A stretch of DNA of 64,000 nt from Sphingomonas beigongshangi (GTDB lineage: Bacteria > Pseudomonadota > Alphaproteobacteria > Sphingomonadales > Sphingomonadaceae), in contig NZ_JADHDT010000004.1 in assembly GCF_016820445.1 (NCBI RefSeq), forward strand, positions 62,001 through 126,000, in the 5' to 3' direction. The notes under the pieces were generated by a model that did no database searches, had not been told where the DNA came from, and worked only from the letters and a program-made list of their open reading frames with translations. Of this stretch, positions 51,385 to 59,979 are shown piece after piece; the stretch's first letter is position 1; each line of letters starts with the position of its first letter. Position numbers and translations under genes: made by a program.

Positions 51385-52716
51385 ATGCGATACCCGGACT
51401 CCAAGCCAAGATTGTCGCTGCCGCGCATTCTCGAGATGAACCTCGGCTTCCTGGGCCTGCAATTCAGTTTCGGGCTGCAGCAGGGCAACATGGCGCCGAT
51501 CTACAGCTATCTGGGCGCCTCCGAGGCCTCGCTGCCGCTGCTGCAGCTGGCCGGCCCGATGACGGGCCTGCTCGTCCAGCCGCTCATCGGCGCGCTCAGC
51601 GACAGGACCGATTCGCGCTGGGGCCGGCGGACGCCCTATTTCCTGTTCGGTGCCGTGCTGTGCGCGGCGGGGCTGTTCTTCATGCCGCTGAGCCATTCGA
51701 TCCTGATGGCGGTGTCGCTGCTCTGGCTGCTGGACGCCGGCAACAACATCACCATGGAGCCCTATCGCGCCTATGTCTCCGACCGCCTGGACGAAAGCCA
51801 GCACGAGATGGGCTTTCTGACGCAATCCGCCTTCACCGGGCTGGCGCAGATGCTGGCCTTCCTGACGCCGTCGCTGCTCGTCTGGGCCGGGATGAACCAA
51901 GACTGGGTCGACGCACACAACATCCCCTACACCGCGCGGATCGCGTTCATGGTCGGCGCCTTCCTGTCGCTATCGACCATCGTCTATTCGATCCTGCGCG
52001 TCCCGGAGCTGCCGCTGACCACGACCGAGCGGGCGCGGATCGCGGCGCAGCCGCGCGGGCTGGCCGCGGCGGTGCGCGAGATCGGCGCGGCGATCGCGGA
52101 CATGCCGCCGGCGATGCGCAAGCTGGCGGTGATGAGCCTGTTCCAATGGTATGCGATGGCGGCCTATTGGGCCTATGTCATCTATGCGATCGGCCGGTCG
52201 GTCTACGGCACCGCCGATCCGAACTCGACCGGCTTCCACTCCGCGGTGCTGACGAACGGCGTGATGGCCGCCTGGTACAATGGCGTCGCCTTCGTCGCGG
52301 CCTTCGCGATGGTGCCGCTGGCGCGGCGCGTCGGCGCGGCGAAGCTGCATGCCGCCTGCCTCCTCCTTGCCGGACTGGGCATGGTCGCGCTGCCGCACGT
52401 CACCCAGCCGTGGATGCTCTTCGTGCCGGCGATCGGCGTCGGCATCGGCTGGGCCAGCATCATGGGCAACCCCTATGTCATCCTCGCGGGCGCGATCCCG
52501 GCGGAGCGGACGGGTGTCTACATGGGCATCTTCAACATGATGATCGTGATCCCGATGCTGCTCTTCTCGCTGACGCTGCCGCTCGTCTACCGGCCGCTGC
52601 TGGGTGGCGACCCGCGCAACGTATTGACGCTGTGCGGCCTGCTGATGCTCTGCGCGGCGGTGGCGGTCTATCGCGTGCGCAGCCGCGCCGGCCGCGTCCA
52701 GGGCGCCGCGGCATGA
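51385..52716 (+). CDS. MFS sugar transporter (GPH/SLC45-like)
   Basis: A 443-residue, 12-span cation-symport sugar transporter. The signature LIGALSDRTDSRWGRRTPYFLFG and the early LGLQFSFGLQQGNMAPIYSYLGA match the sucrose/maltose transporters of the SLC45/GPH-like group. It would carry a disaccharide or oligosaccharide from periplasm to cytoplasm. ATG 51385 is chosen because GAGAGG lies 6 nt upstream; ATG 51370 is an alternative. Its stop overlaps the GH68 gene as ATGA. It is the first gene of the operon behind operator 1. Confidence 0.88.
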   Translation: MRYPDSKPRLSLPRILEMNLGFLGLQFSFGLQQGNMAPIYSYLGASEASLPLLQLAGPMTGLLVQPLIGALSDRTDSRWGRRTPYFLFGAVLCAAGLFFMPLSHSILMAVSLLWLLDAGNNITMEPYRAYVSDRLDESQHEMGFLTQSAFTGLAQMLAFLTPSLLVWAGMNQDWVDAHNIPYTARIAFMVGAFLSLSTIVYSILRVPELPLTTTERARIAAQPRGLAAAVREIGAAIADMPPAMRKLAVMSLFQWYAMAAYWAYVIYAIGRSVYGTADPNSTGFHSAVLTNGVMAAWYNGVAFVAAFAMVPLARRVGAAKLHAACLLLAGLGMVALPHVTQPWMLFVPAIGVGIGWASIMGNPYVILAGAIPAERTGVYMGIFNMMIVIPMLLFSLTLPLVYRPLLGGDPRNVLTLCGLLMLCAAVAVYRVRSRAGRVQGAAA

Positions 52717-53810
52717 GCGCCAGCGTCTGGACCCGCGCCGCCGCCGCCCGCGCGCGCTTCGACGAAGGCGCGCGGCTGCCGGTGATCATCGCGCGCGACG
52801 TCGTGCCGATCGATCCGGCGCACGACGTCTGGGACATGTGGCCGATCGCCCGCCGCGACGGCCGCACGGCGATGATCGGCGGTCGCGACTGGTGGTTCTT
52901 CCTCGCCGTCCCGCACGCGCCCGATCCGGAGGCGCGGCACGATGCGGCGCGCATCCATCTGTACAGCCGCGGCCCAGACGGCTGGCACGCACATGGTCCC
53001 GCCTTTCCGGACGGTTTCGCGCCCGGCACGCGCGAATGGTCGGGCAGCGCGGTGATCGACGACGACGATACCAGGCTGACAATGTATTTCACCGCCACCG
53101 GCGATCCGGCACGCTTTTCGCAGCGCCTGTTCGAGACGACGGGTCGCTTCGACGGCGGGCGGTTGAGCGGGTGGAGCGCGCCCGCCGAAACCGTGCAGGC
53201 GGACGGCATCGACTATGCCCGCACCGATCAGGACGCGCCGCTTGACGACAGGATCAAGGGCTTTCGCGATCCCGGTTATGTCCGCGATCCGGCGACGGGG
53301 GAGGAGCATCTGCTCTTCACCGGCTCCGCCGGTACGCCGGGCGAGGTGCACGACGGGATCATCGGCCTCGCCACGCGGGTGGACGACCAATGGGCGCTGA
53401 AGCCGCCGCTGCTGGCCGCGATCGGCGTCAACAGCGAGCTCGAGCGACCGCATGTCCTCGTCCGCGATGGGCTTTACTATCTGTTCTGGTCGACGCAGGC
53501 GAAGCGCTTCGCGCCCGGTCTCGACGCGCCGACCGGACTCTATGGCATGGTCGCCGACCGGTTCGCCGGCCCGTGGCGCCCGATCAACGGCAGCGGACTG
53601 GTCGCGGCCAACCCGGATGCGGAGCCCACGCAGGCCTATTGCTGGTGGGTGACGGGCGAAGGCGAGGTGATCAGCTTCGTCGATTATTGGGGGCTTGGCG
53701 GCAATGCCGTCGGCGATGACATCGCCCGTCGCCGCGACCGCTTCGGCGGCACCGCCGCGCCGACCTTCCATCTCGCATTCGACGGCGACCGGGTGCGGAT
53801 CGCACGATGA
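52713..53810 (+). CDS. Glycoside hydrolase family 68 (levansucrase/inulosucrase/invertase-like)
   Basis: A 365-residue five-bladed propeller enzyme that splits sucrose and may transfer the fructosyl unit. The GH68 triad is visible: nucleophile Asp41 in VWDMWPI, transition-state stabiliser Asp186 in FRDPGY and acid/base Glu244 in ELERPHVL; the EWSGSA block is also typical. No signal peptide is present, so it may act in the cytoplasm on imported sucrose, although some GH68 enzymes are exported without one. It is coupled by ATGA overlaps to both neighbours. Plain hydrolysis (invertase) is as likely as fructan synthesis. Confidence 0.88.
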   Translation: MSASVWTRAAAARARFDEGARLPVIIARDVVPIDPAHDVWDMWPIARRDGRTAMIGGRDWWFFLAVPHAPDPEARHDAARIHLYSRGPDGWHAHGPAFPDGFAPGTREWSGSAVIDDDDTRLTMYFTATGDPARFSQRLFETTGRFDGGRLSGWSAPAETVQADGIDYARTDQDAPLDDRIKGFRDPGYVRDPATGEEHLLFTGSAGTPGEVHDGIIGLATRVDDQWALKPPLLAAIGVNSELERPHVLVRDGLYYLFWSTQAKRFAPGLDAPTGLYGMVADRFAGPWRPINGSGLVAANPDAEPTQAYCWWVTGEGEVISFVDYWGLGGNAVGDDIARRRDRFGGTAAPTFHLAFDGDRVRIAR

Positions 53811-56050
53811 CGCGCCGCGGGTCGACGTGGCTCGCAACGATCGTCGCCGTGATGGGGAGCGTAAGCGTGGATGCGAAGGTGACGGCGCCGGCGGGCGCGA
53901 CGGTGTTCCGGCTCGATGGCGCGGGCGTGACCTATGCGCTGGGCGTCGACGACAAGGGGTATCTCCAGCCTTTGTACTGGGGGCCGCCGCTCGGGACCAA
54001 GGATCCGCTCGGGACGATCGATCCGGCGCGTTCCGGCGAGCCCGTCTTGCTCAAGGCGCCTGGCGAGCTGTCGGGGTTTGATCCCGCAGGATCGGTGACG
54101 CCGCAGGAATATCCCGGCCAGGGCGAGGGGCTGGTCAGCGAGCCCGGCGTCAAGGCCGTGTTCGCCGACGGCAATCGCGATCTCGTCCTCAAATATCGGT
54201 CGCACCGCGTAGAGGGCGAGACCTTGCTCGTCGAACTGGCCGATATCCGTCGGCCGCTGACGGTCGTGCTGCGCTATGCGATCGATCCGGAGACGGGGGT
54301 GCTCGCGCGCTCCGCCACCGTGCGCAACGGCGGCGACAGCCCGGTGCGGATCGACCAGATCGCCGCCGCGGTCTTCACCCTGCCGGCGGGGGACGATTAT
54401 GCCCTCCATTATCTCACCGGTCGCCATGCCGCCGAATGGCAGAAGAAGCGGGTCGCGGTCACGCCCGCGCTGACATTGCTGGAAAGCCGGCGCGGATCGA
54501 CGGGGCATGGCAACAATCCCTGGTTCGCCATCGGACGTGAGGGTGCGACGGACGAGGATCACGGGCCCGTCTGGTACGGGGCGCTCGCCTGGTCGGGATC
54601 GTTCCGGATCAGCGTCGGCCAGGACAATCTTGGCCGCGTCCGCATCGCCGGCGGCTTCAACCCCTACGACTTCTCCTGGTCGCTGAAGCCGGGCGAGACG
54701 CTGGACACGCCGACATTCTATGCCGGCTATACCGACGGTGGCATGGGGGCGGCGTCACGGGCCTTTCACCGGTTCCAGATGGCCCATGTCATCCCGCACG
54801 GCGACCGGGCGAAGCTGAGGCCCGTCCTCTACAACAGCTGGGAAGCGACCGCATTCGACGTCACCGAGCGGGGGCAGGAGGCGCTGGCGGAAAAAGCCGC
54901 CAGGATCGGCGTCGAGCGCTTCGTCGTCGACGATGGCTGGTTCGGCGCGCGCGACTCCGACCGGGCCGGGCTGGGCGACTGGACGGTGAACCGGACCAAG
55001 TTTCCCGACGGTCTCAAACCGCTGATCGACAAGGTGAAGTCGCTCGGGATGGAGTTCGGCCTGTGGGTCGAGCCGGAGATGGTCAATGTCGACAGCGACC
55101 TCTATCGCGCGCATCCCGATTGGGTGCTCAACTTTCCCGGCCGGCCGCGGACGGAGGGACGCAATCAACTCGTCCTCAACCTCGCCCGTAGCGACGTCCG
55201 CGACCATGTGCTGAACGTGCTCGACCGGCTGGTGCGCGACAACGACATCGCCTTCCTCAAATGGGACTATAATCGCAACTGGACCGAGGCGGGCTGGCCG
55301 GAGATGCCGCTCGCGGATCAGCAGCGCGTCCATGTCGAATACGTCCGCAACCTCTATCACATCCTCGCCGAACTGCGCCGGCGTCACCCGTCGCTGGAGA
55401 TAGAGGCCTGTTCGGGCGGCGGCGGCCGCATCGACCTCGGCATCCTCGCCTATTCGGACCAGGTGTGGACATCGGACAATACCGATCCCGCCGACCGGCT
55501 CATGATCCAGGACGGCTTCACGCAGGCCTATGCGCCCGCGGTGATGATGGCCTGGGTGACCGACAGCCCGAACTGGGCGAACACGCGCGTCACCAGTCTC
55601 GACTATCGGTTCCTGTCCGCCATGCAGGGCGGGCTCGGCATCGGCGCCAATCTCAAGCACTGGCAGGATGCCGATTTCGCCACCGCCGCCAAATGGGTGG
55701 CGGCTTACAAGACGATCCGGGCGACGGTGCAGCGTGGCCGCCTGTATCGTATCGCACCGCCGTCGCGCGACGACGGCACGTCGGCGACGATGTACGTCGC
55801 GACGGATGGCCGGCAGGGCGTGTTGTTCCAGATGCTGCACTCGTCGATGTGGCGCGACAATCCCTCCGCGCTCCATCCGCAGGGTCTCGACCCGGCGCGA
55901 CTGTACCGCGTCCGCATGCTCGGCGACGGTGCGCTACCGGAGGGGATGCCCCGGCAGGCCAGCGGTGCCTTCTGGATGAACATCGGGCTGTGCGCGCCGC
56001 TGAAGGGCGATTTCGTCGGCGCCGCCTTCGTCTTCGACGCGGTCGACTGA
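53807..56050 (+). CDS. GH36 alpha-galactosidase, exported
   Basis: A 747-residue enzyme removing terminal alpha-galactose, for example from raffinose or melibiose. A signal peptide (about 1-23, ending VDA) places it in the periplasm. An N-terminal beta-supersandwich leads to the TIM barrel with FVVDDGWFGARDSD, GLWVEPEMVN, the nucleophile Asp487 in LKWDYNRNW, the ACSGGGGRIDLG loop and the acid/base Asp557 in WTSDNTDP. It is the last gene of the operon. Paired with the GH68 enzyme it would turn raffinose first into galactose plus sucrose, and then into hexoses. Confidence 0.92.
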   Translation: MTRRGSTWLATIVAVMGSVSVDAKVTAPAGATVFRLDGAGVTYALGVDDKGYLQPLYWGPPLGTKDPLGTIDPARSGEPVLLKAPGELSGFDPAGSVTPQEYPGQGEGLVSEPGVKAVFADGNRDLVLKYRSHRVEGETLLVELADIRRPLTVVLRYAIDPETGVLARSATVRNGGDSPVRIDQIAAAVFTLPAGDDYALHYLTGRHAAEWQKKRVAVTPALTLLESRRGSTGHGNNPWFAIGREGATDEDHGPVWYGALAWSGSFRISVGQDNLGRVRIAGGFNPYDFSWSLKPGETLDTPTFYAGYTDGGMGAASRAFHRFQMAHVIPHGDRAKLRPVLYNSWEATAFDVTERGQEALAEKAARIGVERFVVDDGWFGARDSDRAGLGDWTVNRTKFPDGLKPLIDKVKSLGMEFGLWVEPEMVNVDSDLYRAHPDWVLNFPGRPRTEGRNQLVLNLARSDVRDHVLNVLDRLVRDNDIAFLKWDYNRNWTEAGWPEMPLADQQRVHVEYVRNLYHILAELRRRHPSLEIEACSGGGGRIDLGILAYSDQVWTSDNTDPADRLMIQDGFTQAYAPAVMMAWVTDSPNWANTRVTSLDYRFLSAMQGGLGIGANLKHWQDADFATAAKWVAAYKTIRATVQRGRLYRIAPPSRDDGTSATMYVATDGRQGVLFQMLHSSMWRDNPSALHPQGLDPARLYRVRMLGDGALPEGMPRQASGAFWMNIGLCAPLKGDFVGAAFVFDAVD

Positions 56051-56105
56051 ACCGGTCGGCATCGACCACGTCCGATCGCGTGCCGCGGCGCGCGGCGGCG
56101 GAGGG

Positions 56106-57122
56106 TCAGGCGCTGTCGCGCAGGACCAGTTCGGGCTCCATTGCCACGGACGGCCGATCCTCGCCCGCGATGCGGGCGAACAGCGCATCCAGCATCGCGG
56201 CCGCGCCGGCGGCGAGGTCCTGGCGCACCGTGGTCAGTCGCACGCGGGCCTGCGCCGCGATCGGCAAGTCGTCGAAGCCGGTGACGGGAATGTCGTCCGG
56301 CACGCGCATGCCGCGCGTCTCGAGCGCGTCGATCGTCGCCATCGCGATCACGTCGGAGGCGGCAGCGATACCGTCGACCTGACCCGCCACGCGATCGAGA
56401 TTGGCGGCGATCTCCGCCGCCATGATGTCGGACGCCAGGTGCGTATCGAGCTGCAGCGGCGGCGCCAGCCCGGCGGCCTCTGCCGCCGCGCACAGACCGC
56501 GGTGCCGTTCGATGAGCTCCAGCGTGCGGACCTCGCCCATGAAGGCGAGCCGGCGGCAGCCGCGCGCGATCAGACGCTCGCCCGCGCGCCGGCCCCCCAG
56601 GAAATTGTCGACGCCGATCGCACAATGCACCTGGCCGGGGAGGGCGCTCCCCCAGACGACGAGCGGACGATAGCGGCGTGCGACCGCCTCGATCACGTCG
56701 AGCTGGTCGGACTGGCCGATCAGCAGCACGCCGTCGAGCATGCCCGACAGCACGATATCGTCCAGCCAGTCATCGCTGTCGGGTTCGACGCGTGACAGCA
56801 TGACGTCATAGCCCCGCTCGGTGATTCCGTCGGCGAGGTGACCCAGCAGCGCCATGAAGAAGGGGTCGGAGAGGTGCTGCCGGCGTTCGTGACCCAGCGG
56901 CACCGCGATGCCGATCACGCCCGTGCGCTGCGTCCGCAGGCGGCGGGCCATCAAATTGGGGCGGAAGCCGTGTTCCGCCGCGATGTCGATGATACGCTGG
57001 CGCGTCTGCTCGTTGACGAGCGAACTGCCCGCGAGCGCGCGGGATACGGTGCCGGCGTTGACGCCGGCAAGGCGGGCGATGTCCTTGAGGGTGCGGATGG
57101 GCCGCTCGGCCGTGACGGTCAT
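56106..57122 (-). CDS. LacI-family transcriptional regulator
   Basis: A 338-residue regulator. The HTH is TLKDIARLAGVNAGTVSRALAGSSLVNEQTRQRIIDIA (about 11-48), followed by the hinge RPNLMARRLRTQRTGVIG. The sugar-binding domain has GVDNFLGGRRAGERLI and IPVTGFDDLPIAAQARVRLTTVRQD. It is the only regulator in the sugar locus and so the likely owner of the four operators at 51300, 59873, 59895 and 61523. The inducer is presumably a locus sugar. It converges with the GH36 gene (55 bp between stops). Confidence 0.92.
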   Translation of the reverse strand: MTVTAERPIRTLKDIARLAGVNAGTVSRALAGSSLVNEQTRQRIIDIAAEHGFRPNLMARRLRTQRTGVIGIAVPLGHERRQHLSDPFFMALLGHLADGITERGYDVMLSRVEPDSDDWLDDIVLSGMLDGVLLIGQSDQLDVIEAVARRYRPLVVWGSALPGQVHCAIGVDNFLGGRRAGERLIARGCRRLAFMGEVRTLELIERHRGLCAAAEAAGLAPPLQLDTHLASDIMAAEIAANLDRVAGQVDGIAAASDVIAMATIDALETRGMRVPDDIPVTGFDDLPIAAQARVRLTTVRQDLAAGAAAMLDALFARIAGEDRPSVAMEPELVLRDSA

Positions 57123-57150
57123 GCAGGTGACATAGGCCGCTTATCGCTCA

Positions 57151-57187
57151 GACAAAAGGCGGAACCGCGAGGAAGGGCGCGGTTCCG
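57151..57187 (-). terminator. Intrinsic terminator of the TonB receptor gene
   Basis: On the minus strand a perfect 10-bp stem (CGGAACCGCG with CGCGGTTCCG, 57160-57169 and 57178-57187, loop 8 nt) is followed by CCTTTTGTC, a short T-run. It ends transcripts coming from the receptor before they reach the regulator gene. A second GC hairpin (57212-57217 with 57223-57228) lies nearer the receptor stop. Confidence 0.7.
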
Positions 57188-57288
57188 GCCAGGTGGGGAC
57201 GCGTTCGCGCGGGCGGGTGCCGCCCGCCTTGCGATTTTGGGACCTGTTCACGCCGGCAGGCACCGGCTCCAGGCCCGTCGATCAGACC

Positions 57289-59811
57289 CTAGAACCGGTA
57301 ACGGACCGAGCCGGTGACCGTCCTGCCGTAGAGCGCGGTATTGCTGAACACCGCGCTGGTCGACGACAGGATGGGTCCCAGGTTGGCGTTGCCGTTGCGG
57401 AAGCCGAGCGTGTTGAACAGGTTGTTGGCGTTGACGCTGAACTCCAGCCGCTCGACCGGGCGGACGGTCACGAACCCGTTGACCGTGGTCGTGCCCTTGA
57501 TCGTGTAGAGGTTGAAGTCGTCGGACTTGGTGCTCGACTGACCGTTGACGCTGACGCCGAAGGCCACGGGGCCCGCGTCATAGGACGGCGAGACGACGAA
57601 CTGGAACCGCGGCAAGCCGCCCGGCCATTTGTCGACCAGATTGGCGGTCGCACTCTTGGTGATTTTCGAGGAGGCGTAGGTGGCGTCCGCGGCGAGGTGG
57701 AAATTGCCGGTGTTGAAGCGGCCTGTGAACTCGACGCCGATCGAGCGATAGCCGTTCGAGATGTTGGGGTTGTTGTTTGGCGCCGGATTGTTGATGCGCG
57801 TGAAGTCGTAGTTGTTCTCGGTCAGCGTGGAGTGGAAGCCGGTGATCTCGACGGAATAGGAGCCACCTGCGATCGCGCCGCGCTGCTTCAGGCCGATTTC
57901 CTGCTGGTTGAGGAAATTGACCGACGTCGCCTGACCCTGCGCATTGAGCGAGCCGTCCGCATTGAAATTGCCCGACAGCACGCGCCGGTCCGCGTTGAAC
58001 CGGCCGCCCCGGCTGACGCGGCCGAAGATGCTGGTGTCGCGGCTGAACGCGTACAGCGCGCCGAACGACCAGCTGACGTAATGGTCGGTGTAGTTGATCT
58101 TTTCCGCCGTCGGGCTGAGCACCAGCGAGGGCAGGGTGGCGCTTCCCAGCGCATCGCTGACCCGGGTGTTCGGACCCGCGACGCCGCCCTGCGCGGTTCC
58201 TTCGCCGTGCACGCTGTCATAGCGCACCGAGCCGTCGAGGTTGAGGCCGCCAAGCTCGTAGCCGACCTGGAGGAAGGGCGCGGTATCGGTATAGGTCAGA
58301 TCGACCCGCCGCGCGCAGCAGCTGCCCCAATTGTCGTTGAAGCCTGCCTGGCCCGCCGCCGTCAGCTGCGTCCCCGTCGTGGAGAACAGGTCGAGGGGCA
58401 CGGCATTCTCGCCGCTCAACGTGCTGTACTGGCGGTTGACGTGCCAGTCCTGGCGGATGTTCTGCTTCATCACGAACAGCCCCGCGGTGACCCGCGCCCG
58501 CCCCGACCCGACGTCGAACTTGCCCGTCGCCGTCAGGTTGTTGGCGAAATTGTCCATGTTCTTCATCAACGTGTTGATGTTCGGGTTATTGTTGACGTAG
58601 CTGCCGGTGTAGGCCTGTCCCTGGTTGGGCCCGGTCGCGTAGCGCACGGCGCCGACGACCTGGCCGTTGACCGTCGATCCGATCAGGCCACCGCTGCCGG
58701 TCAGCGGCTGCACGTTGACGAATTGCGTGGTGAAATTGCCGCTGATCCACTGGTAGCGGATCGTGTCGTCGATCGTCAGCCAGTCGTTGGCGTCGACGTG
58801 CAGCTGTGCGCCAAGGCTCGTGACGCGCGGGTGGATGCCCTCGATCTCGGCGCTGCGCACCTGCCCATCGAAGTCCAGATACTGGAAGGACCGGTTGTAG
58901 ATCGAATAGGACGAGCCGTTGCGGCCGTCGAAGGTCGGCAGCGGCGCGAAGCCGGTCACCCTGTTGCCGTCCAGCGTCGCCAGCGACGGGGTCGTCGTGT
59001 TGGTCGGCGCATGTTCGTCGAGACGCTTGAAATACAGGCGGATGAAGCCCTTGCCGTCGGCGAAGTCGCGCGTCAGGTTCGCCTTGATCTGGTAGCCGCG
59101 CAGGATGTTGAACCGCTCGTTGGTCAGGCCGCCGCCCTCGCGCGCATAGCCGCCGATGTGGAAGCGCGTCGCGTCGTCGATCGGCGCACCGTAATCGAAG
59201 TCGAGCCGGTGCTCTCGATAGCCGAGGCCGTTCGAATAGGCGATCTGGCCGCCCGCGACGTCGCCGGTCTTGCTGATATAGTTGATGACCGCGCCCGGCG
59301 CCTGGCTCGCGAAGGTGGAGGCGGAACCGCCGCGCACCGCCTCGACGCGCTGCACGTTCTGGTCGAAGCGCAACCAATAGTCGTTGTTGCCGAAGTTGAT
59401 GTCGCCGAACAGCACGGTCGGCAGCCCATCTTCCTGTAGCGCGACATATTCGGATCCGCCCGTCGACACGGGGATGCCGCGAACGCCGATGTTGGCGTTA
59501 CCGCCCGGGCCGGCGGTGTCGCCCGGCTGGATGCCGGGGATGTTGCGCAGAACCTCCGCCTCCGAGCGCGGCGTGAAGTTCTGGATCGCCTCCTGGCTGA
59601 TCTGGCTGACCGAGATGGAGCTGCGGAAGCGCGAGCGGTCGCCGGCCGTGGCGGTGACGACGATGTCGTCGGTCGACTGCGGCGGCTGCGTGGCGGCGGC
59701 GTCGCCCTGCGCCGTGGCCGGCGGCGCCACCTGTGCGATTGCCGGCAGCGCGATCAGCCCGGCGGCCAAGGCGCCCATGGAAGCGCACGCATTGAAAATG
59801 GATCCCCGCAT
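57289..59811 (-). CDS. TonB-dependent receptor for an oligosaccharide
   Basis: An 840-residue outer-membrane transporter. Signal peptide ALPAIAQ; after a Pro/Gln/Thr-rich stretch, DDIVVTATAGDRSRFRSSISVSQISQ begins the plug, with PGIQPGDTAGPGGNANIGVRGIPVSTGGSEYVALQEDGLPTVLFGD, and the barrel ends in the aromatic strand TVTGSVRYRF. This is the receptor type of alphaproteobacterial carbohydrate loci. The ATG at 59811 is favoured by the distance to AGGAG; an adjacent ATG is possible. Two LacI-type operators lie 60-100 bp upstream, and a halogenase homologue lies beyond them on the same strand. Confidence 0.92.
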   Translation of the reverse strand: MRGSIFNACASMGALAAGLIALPAIAQVAPPATAQGDAAATQPPQSTDDIVVTATAGDRSRFRSSISVSQISQEAIQNFTPRSEAEVLRNIPGIQPGDTAGPGGNANIGVRGIPVSTGGSEYVALQEDGLPTVLFGDINFGNNDYWLRFDQNVQRVEAVRGGSASTFASQAPGAVINYISKTGDVAGGQIAYSNGLGYREHRLDFDYGAPIDDATRFHIGGYAREGGGLTNERFNILRGYQIKANLTRDFADGKGFIRLYFKRLDEHAPTNTTTPSLATLDGNRVTGFAPLPTFDGRNGSSYSIYNRSFQYLDFDGQVRSAEIEGIHPRVTSLGAQLHVDANDWLTIDDTIRYQWISGNFTTQFVNVQPLTGSGGLIGSTVNGQVVGAVRYATGPNQGQAYTGSYVNNNPNINTLMKNMDNFANNLTATGKFDVGSGRARVTAGLFVMKQNIRQDWHVNRQYSTLSGENAVPLDLFSTTGTQLTAAGQAGFNDNWGSCCARRVDLTYTDTAPFLQVGYELGGLNLDGSVRYDSVHGEGTAQGGVAGPNTRVSDALGSATLPSLVLSPTAEKINYTDHYVSWSFGALYAFSRDTSIFGRVSRGGRFNADRRVLSGNFNADGSLNAQGQATSVNFLNQQEIGLKQRGAIAGGSYSVEITGFHSTLTENNYDFTRINNPAPNNNPNISNGYRSIGVEFTGRFNTGNFHLAADATYASSKITKSATANLVDKWPGGLPRFQFVVSPSYDAGPVAFGVSVNGQSSTKSDDFNLYTIKGTTTVNGFVTVRPVERLEFSVNANNLFNTLGFRNGNANLGPILSSTSAVFSNTALYGRTVTGSVRYRF

Positions 59812-59872
59812 CATCCCTCTCCTGCTTCGCGCCCCGAGTCGAGGTCGCGTTTGAGTTTGGGGTAATGGCGTC

Positions 59873-59886
59873 AGCAATCGATTGCA
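59873..59886. promoter_or_regulatory. LacI-type operator 2 (receptor)
   Basis: AGCAATCGATTGCA contains the perfect 12-bp palindrome GCAATCGATTGC (59874-59885), the cleanest copy of the motif. Confidence 0.75.
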
Positions 59887-59894
59887 ACGAAAAC

Positions 59895-59908
59895 TGCAAA
59901 GGATTGCA
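59895..59908. promoter_or_regulatory. LacI-type operator 3 (receptor, tandem)
   Basis: TGCAAAGGATTGCA is a second, weaker copy whose start is 22 bp from that of operator 2, about two helical turns, so two regulator dimers could sit on the same face of the DNA. Confidence 0.6.
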
Positions 59909-59979
59909 TCAAAGGCTTGGCATGTGGCCAACTTGCAACATAGATCAGGGGTGGCTCGGGCGGCGCACCCGTCGTGCCG

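Noticed and set aside
57160..57187. GGAACC...GGTTCC as an EcfG promoter near the LacI gene
   Set aside because: It is the stem of a perfect hairpin with a T-run on the minus strand and is better explained as the receptor terminator.
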